This document shows positions 36,554-46,591 of a DNA stretch of 64,000 bases, piece by piece; within the stretch, counting starts at the first letter, position 1; every line of letters starts with the position of its first letter. The DNA comes from Deinandra increscens subsp. villosa. Taxonomy: Eukaryota > Streptophyta > Magnoliopsida > Asterales > Asteraceae. Under the pieces are notes generated by a model that was not told the DNA's origin, did no database searches, and was given only the letters and a program-made list of their open reading frames with translations. Location of the stretch: contig JBCNJP010000023.1 of assembly GCA_039602395.1 (NCBI GenBank), forward strand, positions 89,025,578 through 89,089,577, in the 5' to 3' direction. Position numbers and translations under genes: made by a program.

Positions 36554-37098
36554 TGCCATCAAGCACCCGACGTTTGTATTCGATCCGTTCTGTTAACGAT
36601 TACGAGGACGGGTTAATCGTAGATGATGTCTACTCACGACATCCGAATTACTTCACGCTAAAGGTTTTTCATGGCGGTGAATTCACGGCTACACCTGGTC
36701 GGCGATACGTCGACGGAGTTTGTACTTGTGTCGACTACATAGACGTATTGACGTTTACGTTTTCTTACATGTCGTTAATTATGCAGGATCTCGGCTATGA
36801 TAGTAGAACCGAATTTTGGTTTTACTATAAGGGCAGCAAAGATGAGGATCTTGACAGGGGCTTGCACTTTTTATACGATGATTTATCAGCCCGTACCTTA
36901 ACTATGTATAGAGATGACGATTACAAGAGTATACGTGTTTACGTTTTGAAGGAGTTGCTGGAGCGGTTCTCAGGAGGCTGTTTCTTTAACTCAAGCAATT
37001 TTCTGTTTTATTTTTTTACGTTTGTAACAAATTTTCAAGACATATCAAGAAAACGCGAGACATTGCTGCAAGGTATGCATTCAAAACAAATTATGTGA
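36554..37098 (+). pseudogene. MULE transposase N-terminal PB1-like domain, fragment
   Basis: The frame opens at 36382, but the likely start is MPSSTRRLYSIRSVND at 36554. Residues ~30-140 (YFTLKVFHGGEFTATPGRRY, VDGVCTCVDYIDV, GLHFLYDDLSARTLTMY, KSIRVYVL) fit the PB1-like domain found at the N-terminus of many plant MULE transposases: xFTxxVHHGGxF, then YxxG..T..D.ID. No catalytic part follows. The frame instead runs into an inverted-repeat hairpin and stops at 37098, so this is a truncated copy or an ORF with an unrecognised intron. Confidence 0.6.
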
Positions 37099-37203
37099 TA
37101 TCATCATTCAATGAGGTTGTCTGAGAATCCTCACTGAATTTATTTTGAATACACATCTTGAAGCAATGTCCCGCGTTTTCTTGATAATGTCCTCAAAAAT
37201 TGT
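37028..37203. repeat. Imperfect hairpin, ~70-bp arms
   Basis: The left arm (AAATTTTCAAGACATATCAA, then GAAAACGCGAGACATTGCTG) pairs with the right arm 37131-37203, whose reverse complement reads TATCAAGAAAACGCGGGACA. The loop is ~35 bases. Size and mismatch pattern resemble a young MIRNA-like locus or a small fold-back element. The left arm overlaps the end of the PB1-like frame. Confidence 0.8.
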
Positions 37204-37617
37204 TGCATTACTTTGTATAACGTATATTGTAATTGTTTAAGGAATTTTTAATTATTGGCATTTGGTTTCCATTGTTACACTATTGAGTAATCACAACCGT
37301 ACCATTAAGCCAACGTCTTCAAACAAATTAGACAAATTACAACGAACCTACCGTAGATAAATGTCCAACGAAACCATCATACTACACTGTCAAATACTAC
37401 CAACGAAATCAGTCACAACATAATAATAATAAGTCACGGAGTGCATAAATACATGTCCAACCAAAAAAGAAACAAAATAACATGAATACGACGCCATTGA
37501 TCGTCGTCCTCACCCACATCCTCAATCATCATCCCGTGCTGGTCGTGGCGGTGGCTGACCATATCCCCTCAAATTCATTTGTGATGCCATCATCATCATC
37601 AACCCATTTTGCCAATC
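37204..37617. other. Spacer without recognised feature
   Basis: AT-rich sequence between the hairpin and the end of the ATHILA-like ORF. Possible 3' UTR of the minus-strand ORF. Confidence 0.4.
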
Positions 37618-38793
37618 CTACACATCGGCAACGTGGCGAAGCTCCCGCCCCATACCATCTAGTCTCTGACCCAAAGCAGGCGGCATCCTAACAGCCCGGC
37701 ACGCGTAATGAAACTCCTGCTCCTCATGTGCCACGCCCCCGTCGTCAACATCATCCTCATCTCCACCCTGACCAGCCGAACCACCCTCATCTTTTTCCTC
37801 ATCATCACCATCACCCAACACCTGAGCCTTGAACCTGTAGTATACATTCCTCCCCGACCCGGACTTGTCGAGCAATCCCATCCCTATCATGGTGTTCCTT
37901 CCTAGTCTCCTCGGTGGGATCGGCTCCGACATCAACTGGATCTGATCCTCCAGCACCCCTAAACTCGTGGAAATCCTAGTAACGTACGCCCCGCAATAGA
38001 GCGTACTCCTCTGCTGTCTACTCTCCTGTTTTGCCAGAAATCGTGCAAAACAATGCGCTAGGGCACACGACAACTGGTGGACCATACTGTACAGGTAGAA
38101 CAAGTCAGTGCTAGTAACAAGCTCTTGGCCCTCTACACGTGCTGTGATAGAATATGAAATCAGCCGATGCACGTAGCAGATCACGCGGTTTCGGACGGAT
38201 GTGATCCTCCCACTGTTGGTACCGAATTGACGCCTTGCGATAGTAGACCACCAGGTCGTCATGTTGTTCTCGTCGGCGGTAAGAGGGGCGTTAGTGTAGA
38301 AGGGGGTGCGGGTCTCCTCCTCTGTGTACAACCCTGAGAGAACGACGAACTGGCGTAGGGTCAACGCGTAATCAGTCCCAAACATAGAAAAAGCAATCTG
38401 CTGGCGCTCCTCGTGGTGAGCAGGGTGGGCCTGGGGCATGGGACCCGATGGTGTATCGTACGTGAATGTACAGAGGAACTTAGCCACCAACTCTCTATAC
38501 GTAGGCATGTCTGCAGTTCTGAACAGACGCATCCATGGCGTATCATGACCAACTATGGCCTCTAACTGGTCGGTCCCCTGAATCTCCGTGATCCATGCGA
38601 AATCAGCCGACATGGTCCCCCTCACCGGCATGTAAGTGATCTTCGACCTCCTCTCATACCCAACTGTACCAGGAGCGAACTGGAGGTGTGGGCTCGCAAC
38701 TACACCGACAACAACATTCCTTCGTCTAGGCGCCATAATACCTACAAAATCAGAGTTATCATAATCGGAATCAGAATCCCAAGGGAACGCCAT
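37618..38793 (-). CDS. ATHILA-type ORF1-like protein, open 391-aa frame
   Basis: Continuous frame, starting MAFPWDSDSDYDNSDFVG. The central part resembles the ATHILA ORF-1 family of plant Gypsy retroelements: IAFSMFGTDYALTLRQFVVL, LSGLYTEEE, then a WW block, RNRVICYVHRLISYSI, DLFYLYSMVHQLSCALAHCFA and YCGAYVTRISTSLGV. The C-terminus is acidic (GDDEEKDEGG, GDEDDVDDGG). No other retroelement gene (RT, integrase) is seen around it, and a MULE PB1-like domain lies just downstream on the other strand. It may be a domesticated or transposon-carried copy. No stop over 391 codons argues for recent or ongoing constraint. Confidence 0.7.
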   Translation of the reverse strand: MAFPWDSDSDYDNSDFVGIMAPRRRNVVVGVVASPHLQFAPGTVGYERRSKITYMPVRGTMSADFAWITEIQGTDQLEAIVGHDTPWMRLFRTADMPTYRELVAKFLCTFTYDTPSGPMPQAHPAHHEERQQIAFSMFGTDYALTLRQFVVLSGLYTEEETRTPFYTNAPLTADENNMTTWWSTIARRQFGTNSGRITSVRNRVICYVHRLISYSITARVEGQELVTSTDLFYLYSMVHQLSCALAHCFARFLAKQESRQQRSTLYCGAYVTRISTSLGVLEDQIQLMSEPIPPRRLGRNTMIGMGLLDKSGSGRNVYYRFKAQVLGDGDDEEKDEGGSAGQGGDEDDVDDGGVAHEEQEFHYACRAVRMPPALGQRLDGMGRELRHVADV

Positions 38794-38814
38794 TATTTAA
38801 ACTAAATAATAATA

Positions 38815-38879
38815 ATATTAAATAACAAATAGTAAAGAAAAAAATTTAAATAATAATAATGATAATAATACTAATATTA

Positions 38880-38917
<38 letters not shown>

Positions 38918-38940
38918 TAAAAAATAATAATAATAATGGT
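38815..38940. repeat. AAT/ATA trinucleotide microsatellite
   Basis: Long (AAT)n runs, purest at 38878-38915, immediately upstream of the ATHILA-like start codon. Confidence 0.95.
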
Positions 38941-39317
38941 AGTTTAAACTAAATAGGTATTTAATCATATCAAGTAATTTCTCGCATGGTTCAAATCGAA
39001 CTGTGAAACCGACTGGTTAGAAGACTGAACGCCGTAATCTTGCTTAGAAACAAAAATAATTACAAAAAAACAATAATTATAACAGTAATTTTAATTTTTT
39101 TTCAAAACGGTAAATTAACATAAATATGAACGCTTAATATTAAGAAAAAAAAAACACCTTCCTAATTAATAGAAAATTAAACACAAATAAATATTTTGAT
39201 AACTAAACACTATGACTAAAAATAAAAAATAAAAATAGTTGAAAATTACGCCCTATTAAAATAAGGTTGAAAAAACGGTCTCTATAAAATTTAAAAAAAA
39301 ATCAATTAAACGTTTAC

Positions 39318-39392
39318 CTGGTTTGTTTCGGGAACCCACGTTGAATCAGAGGAAGAAGAGTCTCCACCGAAAATGAAATCGTAATACGACAT
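39318..39392 (-). other. Possible short upstream coding exon
   Basis: ATG at 39390-39392 opens MSYYDFIFGGDSSSSDSTW plus VPETNQ and reaches a perfect donor CAG|GTAAAC after exactly 25 codons. The acidic, Ser/Asp-rich style resembles the N-terminus of the ORF at 38793. Splicing to the acceptor just before that ORF gives a stop, so a link is unproven. Confidence 0.35.
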
Positions 39393-39516
39393 TGCTTATA
39401 TAATTTGAAAAAAAAAGCGAATGAAGGAGAAGGACTTGAATAGGACTTGAAAAAAATGAATGAATAGGACTTGAACGGCAAATGAAACTTTTGGGGATTT
39501 AAATAGGACTTGAACC

Positions 39517-39534
39517 GGGGGGGGGGGGGGGGGG
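39517..39534 (+). repeat. Homopolymer run of G
   Basis: About 18 consecutive G after ACTTGAACC. Length may be affected by sequencing error. Confidence 0.8.
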
Positions 39535-39739
39535 ATTAGCCAAAACGGGGCGGTCTGGTGACGTGTCGCAACCCCACTAAATCTACCACCTAAACCACCC
39601 CGATTCACTCAAACCGGTCCAGTTTCAATCAGTCAAACCTCGTATTCTGGATTCTGAAATGAAATGACTGTTTTGTTTTTTTTTCCTGAACCGAGCTGGT
39701 TTACCCAAACCGCCCCTGTTTGGGGTGTGAATATTGGTG

Positions 39740-40870
39740 AAGGGGTGTCCGTAACAAGTTTTTTACCATCACCGCCACTTTTCCCTATCAGTTTTCTATA
39801 ATTGTTGTTAATGTGGGACTAGCAGTCTAGCCTTCTTAGTAGAAGCTTTAACCTTTTAGTTAGAGATCCTTAACCTAAACACTAACATAATTGGTGTTAT
39901 TTAATTTGGATAATAGTTTAGGAGTAGGATATATTCGCCGTAAAAAAATGTTTTCTACAATTTTTGGCCTCGTCTGCCTTTATCATCTTCTTCAAGTTTG
40001 TATTCTAAAAAGTTCATAGATTATGGATTTCAAGCTTGAATCTTAACTTAAAACCAAATCAAAACGGTTGACTAATTATGAAATCGGTTACTAACTTCTT
40101 GTAAAATCTAAGCATTGTTCTTATGGGTCTTTAGATTCTCATTGAACAATAAGTGGGTCGACGTGATTATGAAATCGATTTTGTTACCAATAACTACGAT
40201 GGTGTTTGAGATTGCTTTTTTAAACTCAAAAGTGTTTTTTGCAAATCTAATTATTGACTTATCGCTTTTTTTTAAAAGTAGTTTTTTAAAAGTGTTTGGT
40301 TTTGTTTTAGTTGTGGCAAGGACACTAAGTCAATAAGTTATTTTTTTAAAGAATGTTTGGTTTAGCTTTTATATGTAGAATGACTAAAAAAGAGTTAGGT
40401 GAGATACAAGGTTAGGTGAGCATAAGGTTAAACGAGCGTATTATGTTTATTGTACCATAAAAAAAAAGCCAAAATCACTTCAAAAGACCAGGAATTTTTG
40501 GTTATTTTAAATAACTTTTTGACTTTTTATAAAAAGTTAAAATCAAAAACACATTTTTTTAAACATATTGGTTTTTTAAAAGCAATAAGTCAATAAGTCA
40601 TTTCTCAAATTCAATCCCAAACACTTTCGTATCAGTATTAAAAATTTGATGATTGGTTTTTTATTTTGGACAGTTAGGGATTTAGGGTTTTTTGTCATTG
40701 ATTATACCCTATTAAACCACTTATATTTTCTCCGGCCCTAATATCTACCCACCCCCCACGTTATATTTTCTCCTTCATCTTCTTCTCTTTGACAACCACC
40801 TGCCATAACCACCATCTCCACCCCCCCCCCCACATCATTTACATCGATGCATTAATAGGAGACAATTGAT
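39740..40870. other. AT-rich intergenic sequence
   Basis: No gene seen. Words such as AAAAGTGTTTGG and CAATAAGTCAATAAGTCA recur at about 40260-40350 and 40500-40620 in both orientations, suggesting an old MITE. The stretch ends in C-rich sequence (CCACCCCCCACG; a C-run near 40821) before the Gypsy LTR. Confidence 0.4.
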
Positions 40871-42002
40871 CTGTAACATCCCAAAACCCGTTTCGATTTA
40901 AAAATAAATTATTTAAAGAATCGTGGGTTATTTGGTGAAATAGGTTTTTAAGTGATGACCAGTATAAATTAATTGACGTTTCCATCAGTTACTAAAGTAT
41001 AAGTAACTAGTAGTAAATTCATGGAAGATAAGGGAGTTAAATGTAAAAATAATAGTATGGGGTCAAACGTTAGAAGAATGGCTAAAATGGAGGGGGTAGT
41101 ATGTAAATTTTTTACTAAAAGAAAACGTGGGCATCCTCTTTTGGAAAGAAAGAAAAAAGATCGCAGAAGCTTCTTCAAGAGGATGCTACGACTTGGAGTT
41201 ATCTTGTGATTCAAGGCCAAAGATGGGTGGATTCTCAAGTGATTTTCGAAATTTAGCTAACAAACTCACTATCTACCTGAATTCTTCTCAAATTCGGATT
41301 TGAGATGTCAAGTAAGTCTCCATATTGGTGCTAGTCGACTAGGATTTCATCTTGTTGGCTAAATTGACACATGATTTTAGTTGTACATGTATTAGAAGGA
41401 ATGAGTAAACAATGGTTGTAGCTTGCATACTTGATTTTTCTATGACGAGATTCATGTTGTAGAATGGAGTTAAACCCCATTGATAGAGTTTGATGTATGC
41501 ATATGCTGATGGGTTGGATTTGCTTATTTAGATCCTAAGGATGCTTGGTATGTGGTATAAACCATCGATTTGATATATTGTAGTGATTAAGAATGCAAGT
41601 AAGCAAAGAAGGGATATTATGGCATGCTAAAATATAATGTGAAAGAAGTGTTTGTGAAAATGCCTAAATGAGGTTCTGGACTTGAAAGTAGGTGGTTTTG
41701 TTGGATTATGATGTGGTGTGATACTTGTGTGATATGGTTGGTTAGGCCATGAATTTCCAATCTAATGACCAAGCGAATTATAGGTGAAAGTGGCGGAGAC
41801 ACACGCTATCAAGAAATTTAAGACTTGAAGAAGTGAGGTAACACATAAGTTGTTGTAGTATTATGTTGCAAAGTAAGTTATCATGTGGTTGAACACAAGT
41901 GAGATGGTGAATTTAGTTGAAACATTATAATTGCTAATATTGTGATTTGGTAGCATAAGTTGAAATATGATGTTGTAGTTAGATAATAACTACAACATCG
42001 AA

Positions 42003-42510
42003 GAGATGTATATTAAAGTGTGTAATATGGCCCGTTTGGGTAAAATTATTAAATCAAAGTGTGTTTATGTAAAGTGTGTAATATGACCCGTTTGGGTAAA
42101 ATTATTAAATCAAAGCGTGTTTATGCAAAGTGTGTATGTAATATGACCCGTTTGGGTAAGATGTGCGTATCACCAACGTGTGTTATGCAAAAGATGTAAA
42201 ACGACCCGTTTGGGTAAGATGTGCGTATCATCAAAGTGTGTTATGCAAAAGATATAAAAACAACCTGTTTGGATAAGATGTTTGTATCACCAATGTGTGT
42301 TATGAAAAAGATGTAAAATGACCTGTTTGGGTAAGCTATGGGTAACAACAAAGTGTGTTCACCAAAAGTGTGTAATACGACCCTTGTGGGTAAGATGGTT
42401 AACATCAAAGTGTGTTTACCAAAAGTGTGTTTTATAATCCGTTTGGAAAATATGGTAACATCAAAGTGTGTTTACCAAAAGTGTGGTTTATGACCCATTT
42501 GGGTAAGGTC
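42003..42510 (+). repeat. LTR-internal tandem repeat, unit ~56-60 bp, about nine copies
   Basis: Each unit holds AAAGTGTGT(T)(A), then TGACCCGTTTGGGTAA and GATG.., with TATCA(C)CAAAGTGTG spacers. The core ACCCGTTTGGGT is a near-palindrome kept in most units. Confidence 0.85.
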
Positions 42511-43190
42511 GATAAACTAGAAATGTGGTAGCATAAGTATTTCGAAGTTATAGGAATGTGAGAATTTCGTAACTTATTAAAAGTAATCAAATATGTTGGT
42601 AATAGTATGCGTGAAACAATTAAGTGGTGGATTCGTTCATGGAATGGATACAAGATGTTGGAAATGTTAAATGACCCGTTGAGGATTGAGGTGGAATCAA
42701 GTGTGAAAATACTAAGTGCCAAACCTTCGGGTAAGTGAGGGACTATGAACAATCATAATCCAAGAAGCACCTTTGGGTGAAAAGGCGTCCCTTGACATGA
42801 GACACATGTCAAGGGATGAATGTTAAACGTCTAAAGTGATGTATTGTGAAGTATGTGTTTGTTCTTGTCTTCCTTGATCATTTTACTTTTAGTTATGTGA
42901 AAGGTAGACGTAAGTTTGGAAGTGGGCATGAGGCGTGTGGAATGAACATAGTTGATTTCCTGGTAAGTTGGGTGGTTAACAGGTCAACGGGCTGGGAATT
43001 TGACCCGATTTACCTTCTCAATTTGATGTGAATAATGTTGTTATATACTTACAAAGCATGATAAATGTTAGTTTAAGAAGTGTTAAGATAAGAATGCAAG
43101 GTTGGGAAGCAAAGGGGTGAGTGGAACTGAAAAGGGTGAAAATTGACTAAGTATGAAAACTGGAAAAATCAGTCCTGATCACTGGAAATA

Positions 43191-43290
43191 TGGTTTTAGG
43201 CGTATCGCCTAAAACCAAAGTTCCATTCAGGCGATACGCTAGCTTTCACCAGGCGGTATGCCTGCTTTCACAAGGAGGTTTGGGCGATAC
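43191..43290. repeat. Cluster of AGGCG(TAT/ATA)CGCCT palindromes, LTR copy A
   Basis: 43191-43217 is a perfect hyphenated palindrome with 12-bp arms (TGGTTTTAGGCG, spacer TAT). Three degenerate forms follow: CAGGCGATACGCTAG at ~43229, CAGGCGGTATGCCTG at ~43250 and GGGCGATACGCCTAAA at ~43282. The same cluster is in copy B at 48495-48600. Confidence 0.9.
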
Positions 43291-43669
43291 GCCTAAAACC
43301 CTGTTTTCAAGTTATTTCTTGTTTTGCTTTATTTCAAGCCATTGGTGTGTTATGAATGTTATAAGGCCATTGTTTGCTAACATGTTACTAGTGAATGATG
43401 GTAGGTATATGTTAGCGGTGTCGGGTCAAGGTCAAGCGAGAGTTTGGAAGAACCGAACACCACTAGATGGTTATTTTGGGACTCCGTTATTTAACGAAGA
43501 TTATCTATGTTGCGACTCTGATTTAGTGGGTTTAGTATGAGCCAAAATATGATTTGGAAACAAACACACTACTTTTGATGGTATATTATAAATTCTTTGA
43601 CGAAATTTTCTGGGACCAAAATTTCTAAACATGTAATTTTCGCATTATAAGGGGAAGGGTGTTATAAGT

Positions 43670-43681
43670 TGGTATCAGAGC
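43670..43681 (+). other. Primer-binding site, initiator tRNA-Met type
   Basis: TGGTATCAGAGC, complementary to the 3' end of plant initiator tRNA-Met, three bases after the LTR end. It fixes the element's orientation and the LTR border. Confidence 0.9.
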
Positions 43682-43683
43682 CA

Positions 43684-44636
43684 TGGTTTGAGGGATTCAA
43701 GTGTTGTGGGGGAACTTGAACTCAAACCAAGTGCTCATTATATGGAAAGGGTGTTCGGTTCAAGGATCGATCATGTGACCCAGTAAGTAATTTGAATAAT
43801 TTTTATTGATTGTATTAACTGTATGAAGTAATGTTTGCTCTGTAACGGCTACTCATGATGGTCAAATCTAAAGTGAGAATGTTTGAAAGTGGGGGAAGTC
43901 AAGCACAACAGTTAGTGTTTTAGACACCATACCCCTGTGTATACAACAAAGGGCCAAGCATATGCACCTCCGCGATATCATAAATGTGGAGGTAGGCCTC
44001 ATCGTACTCCCCTTGGTTCAAGGCAGAAGGTTCCTACAAGTTATTAAAATCATCAAAGTTAATAACAGATGAATCTCTGCAAATACAACTCAAGGGCATG
44101 TAAGTTTTGCATAGCAGTACGTCACGCTCAAAGGTGCGATTCGCCTCAAATGACCCATCGAGTTACCGGTGAATGAAACAACAGTCAGTGCGGTGAAGGA
44201 TTGGCAACTCCCATTCCGCAAATTTAATATTATTCCTTCGCAATTGCTCACGAAGAGGATGGAAGAGAAGCTCTATATATACCATCGTACCTGCACATAA
44301 TTATTATCATCAGACGACACGTTAGAAAATCATATAAAATCATGATTTACGAGAGCTTTACTAATGGCCAAATATGAAAGTGGAAGTTGCTACCTACATT
44401 GGGAAATGCCTAATGTGTTCAAAGGTCAAGGCATAATATCAGAAGTCGTCTGACCTACGTGTACAACCAATAATCCCAGAGTGGGAATGGGAGCGCATCG
44501 CGATGGACTTCATCACAAAGTTGCCGAAGAGCCGAGGTGTTATGACACCATTTGGGTCATCATTGAACGATTAACAAAGTTTGCAGCTTTCTTACCAATG
44601 AGAGATAATGATTCTATGGAACGACTTACCAAGCTC
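43684..44636 (+). pseudogene. Gypsy internal region with large deletion, integrase scrap (copy A)
   Basis: From the PBS there are only about 800 bp before integrase-like sequence (WERIAMDFITKLPK at ~44489, followed by frame changes). No gag, protease, reverse transcriptase or RNase H is seen. The match to copy B stops at CCAAGCTC (44636), where another element begins. Confidence 0.75.
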
Positions 44637-44642
44637 CAATTA

Positions 44643-45154
44643 TGGTAGGGGGTGATCTATAGAAGACCAGAGAGAACCGGGGATAGATCTAGACAGATCT
44701 AACAGCGGAAGGGGATAGATAGGTTTGACAACCACAAGGTTGTTGTAAACTTTCAAGAACTCTTATGTAAATGTTCCTCTTGACATGAAGAACTCATGAA
44801 GAACCCATGAAGAACACATGAAGACTCTTAACAAATACTAGAGAGAAAGATAGAAGTAATGTTTATTTCAAACAAGGTGTATCCTACAATGAGGGGAAAG
44901 CCTTCCTTTTATAGCATATGGAAAGGCTTGATTACATCATCCATGACATCACTTCTAATAATACTCAAAATAATGCAAGACTAATAATATCTTGCAATGA
45001 CATAAGCGCTTATGTCACTTTAAGAGTGATTAAGCTTATGTGTAAGCTTATAAGAACTAAGCACACTGATTAATCCCTTTAATAGTGATTAATATTTATT
45101 TAAACCTAAACACGCTTAGCACACTTAATTAAACATAATTTAAACAAACGATCA
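44643..45154 (-). mobile_element. 3' LTR of a second retroelement
   Basis: On the minus strand it starts TGATCGTTTG directly after a polypurine tract and ends either at ..ATAGATCA (44653) or at ..CCCCCTACCA (44643). Both are TG...CA. The ends TGATC/GATCA are inverted. Length about 500 bp. It contains a triplicated ATGAAGAACTC/CCATGAAGAAC motif near 44780-44830. The junction with the Gypsy copy A remnant shows no clear TSD. Confidence 0.7.
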
Positions 45155-45173
45155 CCCCTTTTTTGCCTTTTTA
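45155..45173 (-). other. Polypurine tract
   Basis: Minus-strand AAAAAGGCAAAAAAGGGG immediately before the LTR start TGATCG, beginning inside the stop codon of the 277-aa ORF. It marks the 3' end of the element's internal region. Confidence 0.75.
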
Positions 45174-46004
45174 TTTTTTCTCCGGGGGCTTCCAGAAATC
45201 GACTTTGATATTTGGCAGGTTGTGGTATAGATCAACCACTAGGATAGGATCAAATATAACTTCTCTATTTGGATCCTTTGGCATCTCAATCATGTGAACT
45301 GTTGAGAAAAATGGGTGTTTTTTGAGGTTATCAATAACAAACTGTTCCCATTCCTTAGCAAGATTGTTGTCAGACAGACCAGTGTCTCCTTGTAGGATAT
45401 CAAGAGGGATGTCCTTTTTGTCTATCTGGTTTAGTTTCAGCATTTCTTCTCTAAAACGGCACCAATCCTCAAAATAATTTTTCTTGTAGTAGGAAGATGC
45501 GGGATGCATATCGTACCATGCTATGATGTATCGACCAAGGTTCGGGATGCGTGTCTTTGAACCAGGATTTTGAAACATTATAGTGCAATATTTTCTGGGG
45601 GAGGAAGAGATGAGATCGGTCCAGGCGTTTGTCGGGAAGAACCAATTGAGGAATACGAGAGTATTCTTTTCTTCTTTTGGGACCAAATTTAGCTGGCAGT
45701 TGACTAGGTAAGCAAGGAGTTTTTTGGAACTGAAAGTCATGGCTATCATGAACTGCTCAGATAGGGACCAGAGGAAAGCAAGAGCTTCTCCTGGCAGGTC
45801 ATCAAGCTTTTTGATTTTGAAAACACTTAGAAAGGGGAAGTCTGGGTGAAACCTGTCACCTTCAATGACAGAACCATTGGCTTTGAGGGTAAGGCTGAAG
45901 AATGTTTTATAGTTCAGAGGGGTTTCTCTCACCAGTTTATGTTTGGTGATCACATCTAAGACCTCTTCTGGAATGAATTCTGCTTTTGGGCTTGAAGAAC
46001 TCAT
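45171..46004 (-). CDS. Intact 277-aa ORF of unknown family at the 3' end of a retroelement
   Basis: Uninterrupted frame, MSSSSPKAEFIPEEVLDVIT to WKPPEKK, ending 16 bases before the 3' LTR. No signal peptide or membrane segment. It looks like a soluble, mixed alpha/beta protein rich in aromatic residues. Marked blocks are NTLVFLNWFFPTNAWTDLI, KYCTIMFQNPGSKTRI, GRYIIAWYDMHPASSYYKK and YFEDWCRFREEM. It has no zinc knuckle, protease DTG, RT YxDD or integrase HHCC pattern. Position right before the PPT is where plant retroelements carry extra or env-like ORFs, but the lack of any hydrophobic segment speaks against an envelope. Other options are a gag-like protein of a non-autonomous element or a captured host gene. 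Upstream sequence is lost in the gap after 46091. Confidence 0.65.
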   Translation of the reverse strand: MSSSSPKAEFIPEEVLDVITKHKLVRETPLNYKTFFSLTLKANGSVIEGDRFHPDFPFLSVFKIKKLDDLPGEALAFLWSLSEQFMIAMTFSSKKLLAYLVNCQLNLVPKEEKNTLVFLNWFFPTNAWTDLISSSPRKYCTIMFQNPGSKTRIPNLGRYIIAWYDMHPASSYYKKNYFEDWCRFREEMLKLNQIDKKDIPLDILQGDTGLSDNNLAKEWEQFVIDNLKKHPFFSTVHMIEMPKDPNREVIFDPILVVDLYHNLPNIKVDFWKPPEKK

Positions 46005-46091
46005 TTTGAATGTTTTTGTTTTGGCGGGTTGATTTTTTCTTCCGTTTATCCTTCTATTAAAATAGGGGGGATACTGGTACCGATGTGTGTT

Positions 46092-46591
46092 NNNNNNNNN
46101 NNNNNNNNNNNNNNNNNNNNNNNNNNNNNNNNNNNNNNNNNNNNNNNNNNNNNNNNNNNNNNNNNNNNNNNNNNNNNNNNNNNNNNNNNNNNNNNNNNNN
46201 NNNNNNNNNNNNNNNNNNNNNNNNNNNNNNNNNNNNNNNNNNNNNNNNNNNNNNNNNNNNNNNNNNNNNNNNNNNNNNNNNNNNNNNNNNNNNNNNNNNN
46301 NNNNNNNNNNNNNNNNNNNNNNNNNNNNNNNNNNNNNNNNNNNNNNNNNNNNNNNNNNNNNNNNNNNNNNNNNNNNNNNNNNNNNNNNNNNNNNNNNNNN
46401 NNNNNNNNNNNNNNNNNNNNNNNNNNNNNNNNNNNNNNNNNNNNNNNNNNNNNNNNNNNNNNNNNNNNNNNNNNNNNNNNNNNNNNNNNNNNNNNNNNNN
46501 NNNNNNNNNNNNNNNNNNNNNNNNNNNNNNNNNNNNNNNNNNNNNNNNNNNNNNNNNNNNNNNNNNNNNNNNNNNNNNNNNNNNNNNNNNN
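46092..46591. other. Assembly gap, 500 N
   Basis: Hides the rest of the retroelement that carries the 277-aa ORF and the left end of LTR X copy 3. Confidence 1.

Larger units (their letters stand above)
40872..43666 (+). mobile_element. Gypsy (Tekay-like) LTR, copy A, full length
   Basis: Starts TGTAACATCCCAAAACCCG, a typical start for this LTR class, and ends GGGTGTTATA (expected ..ACA, one change) directly before a primer-binding site. Length 2795 bp. It contains a tandem minisatellite at 42003-42510 and AGGCG-TAT-CGCCT palindromes at 43191-43290. A 116-aa open frame at 43190-43540 is probably fortuitous. Confidence 0.8.

Noticed and set aside
38793..39318. Splicing of the 25-codon exon at 39318 onto the ATHILA-like ORF
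   Set aside because: The only nearby acceptor gives TTT AAA TAA in phase. Kept only as an unlinked candidate exon.
42846..43031. 61-aa plus-strand frame in the Gypsy LTR
   Set aside because: Lies in LTR sequence with no protein-like features, and the frame is not kept as a unit.
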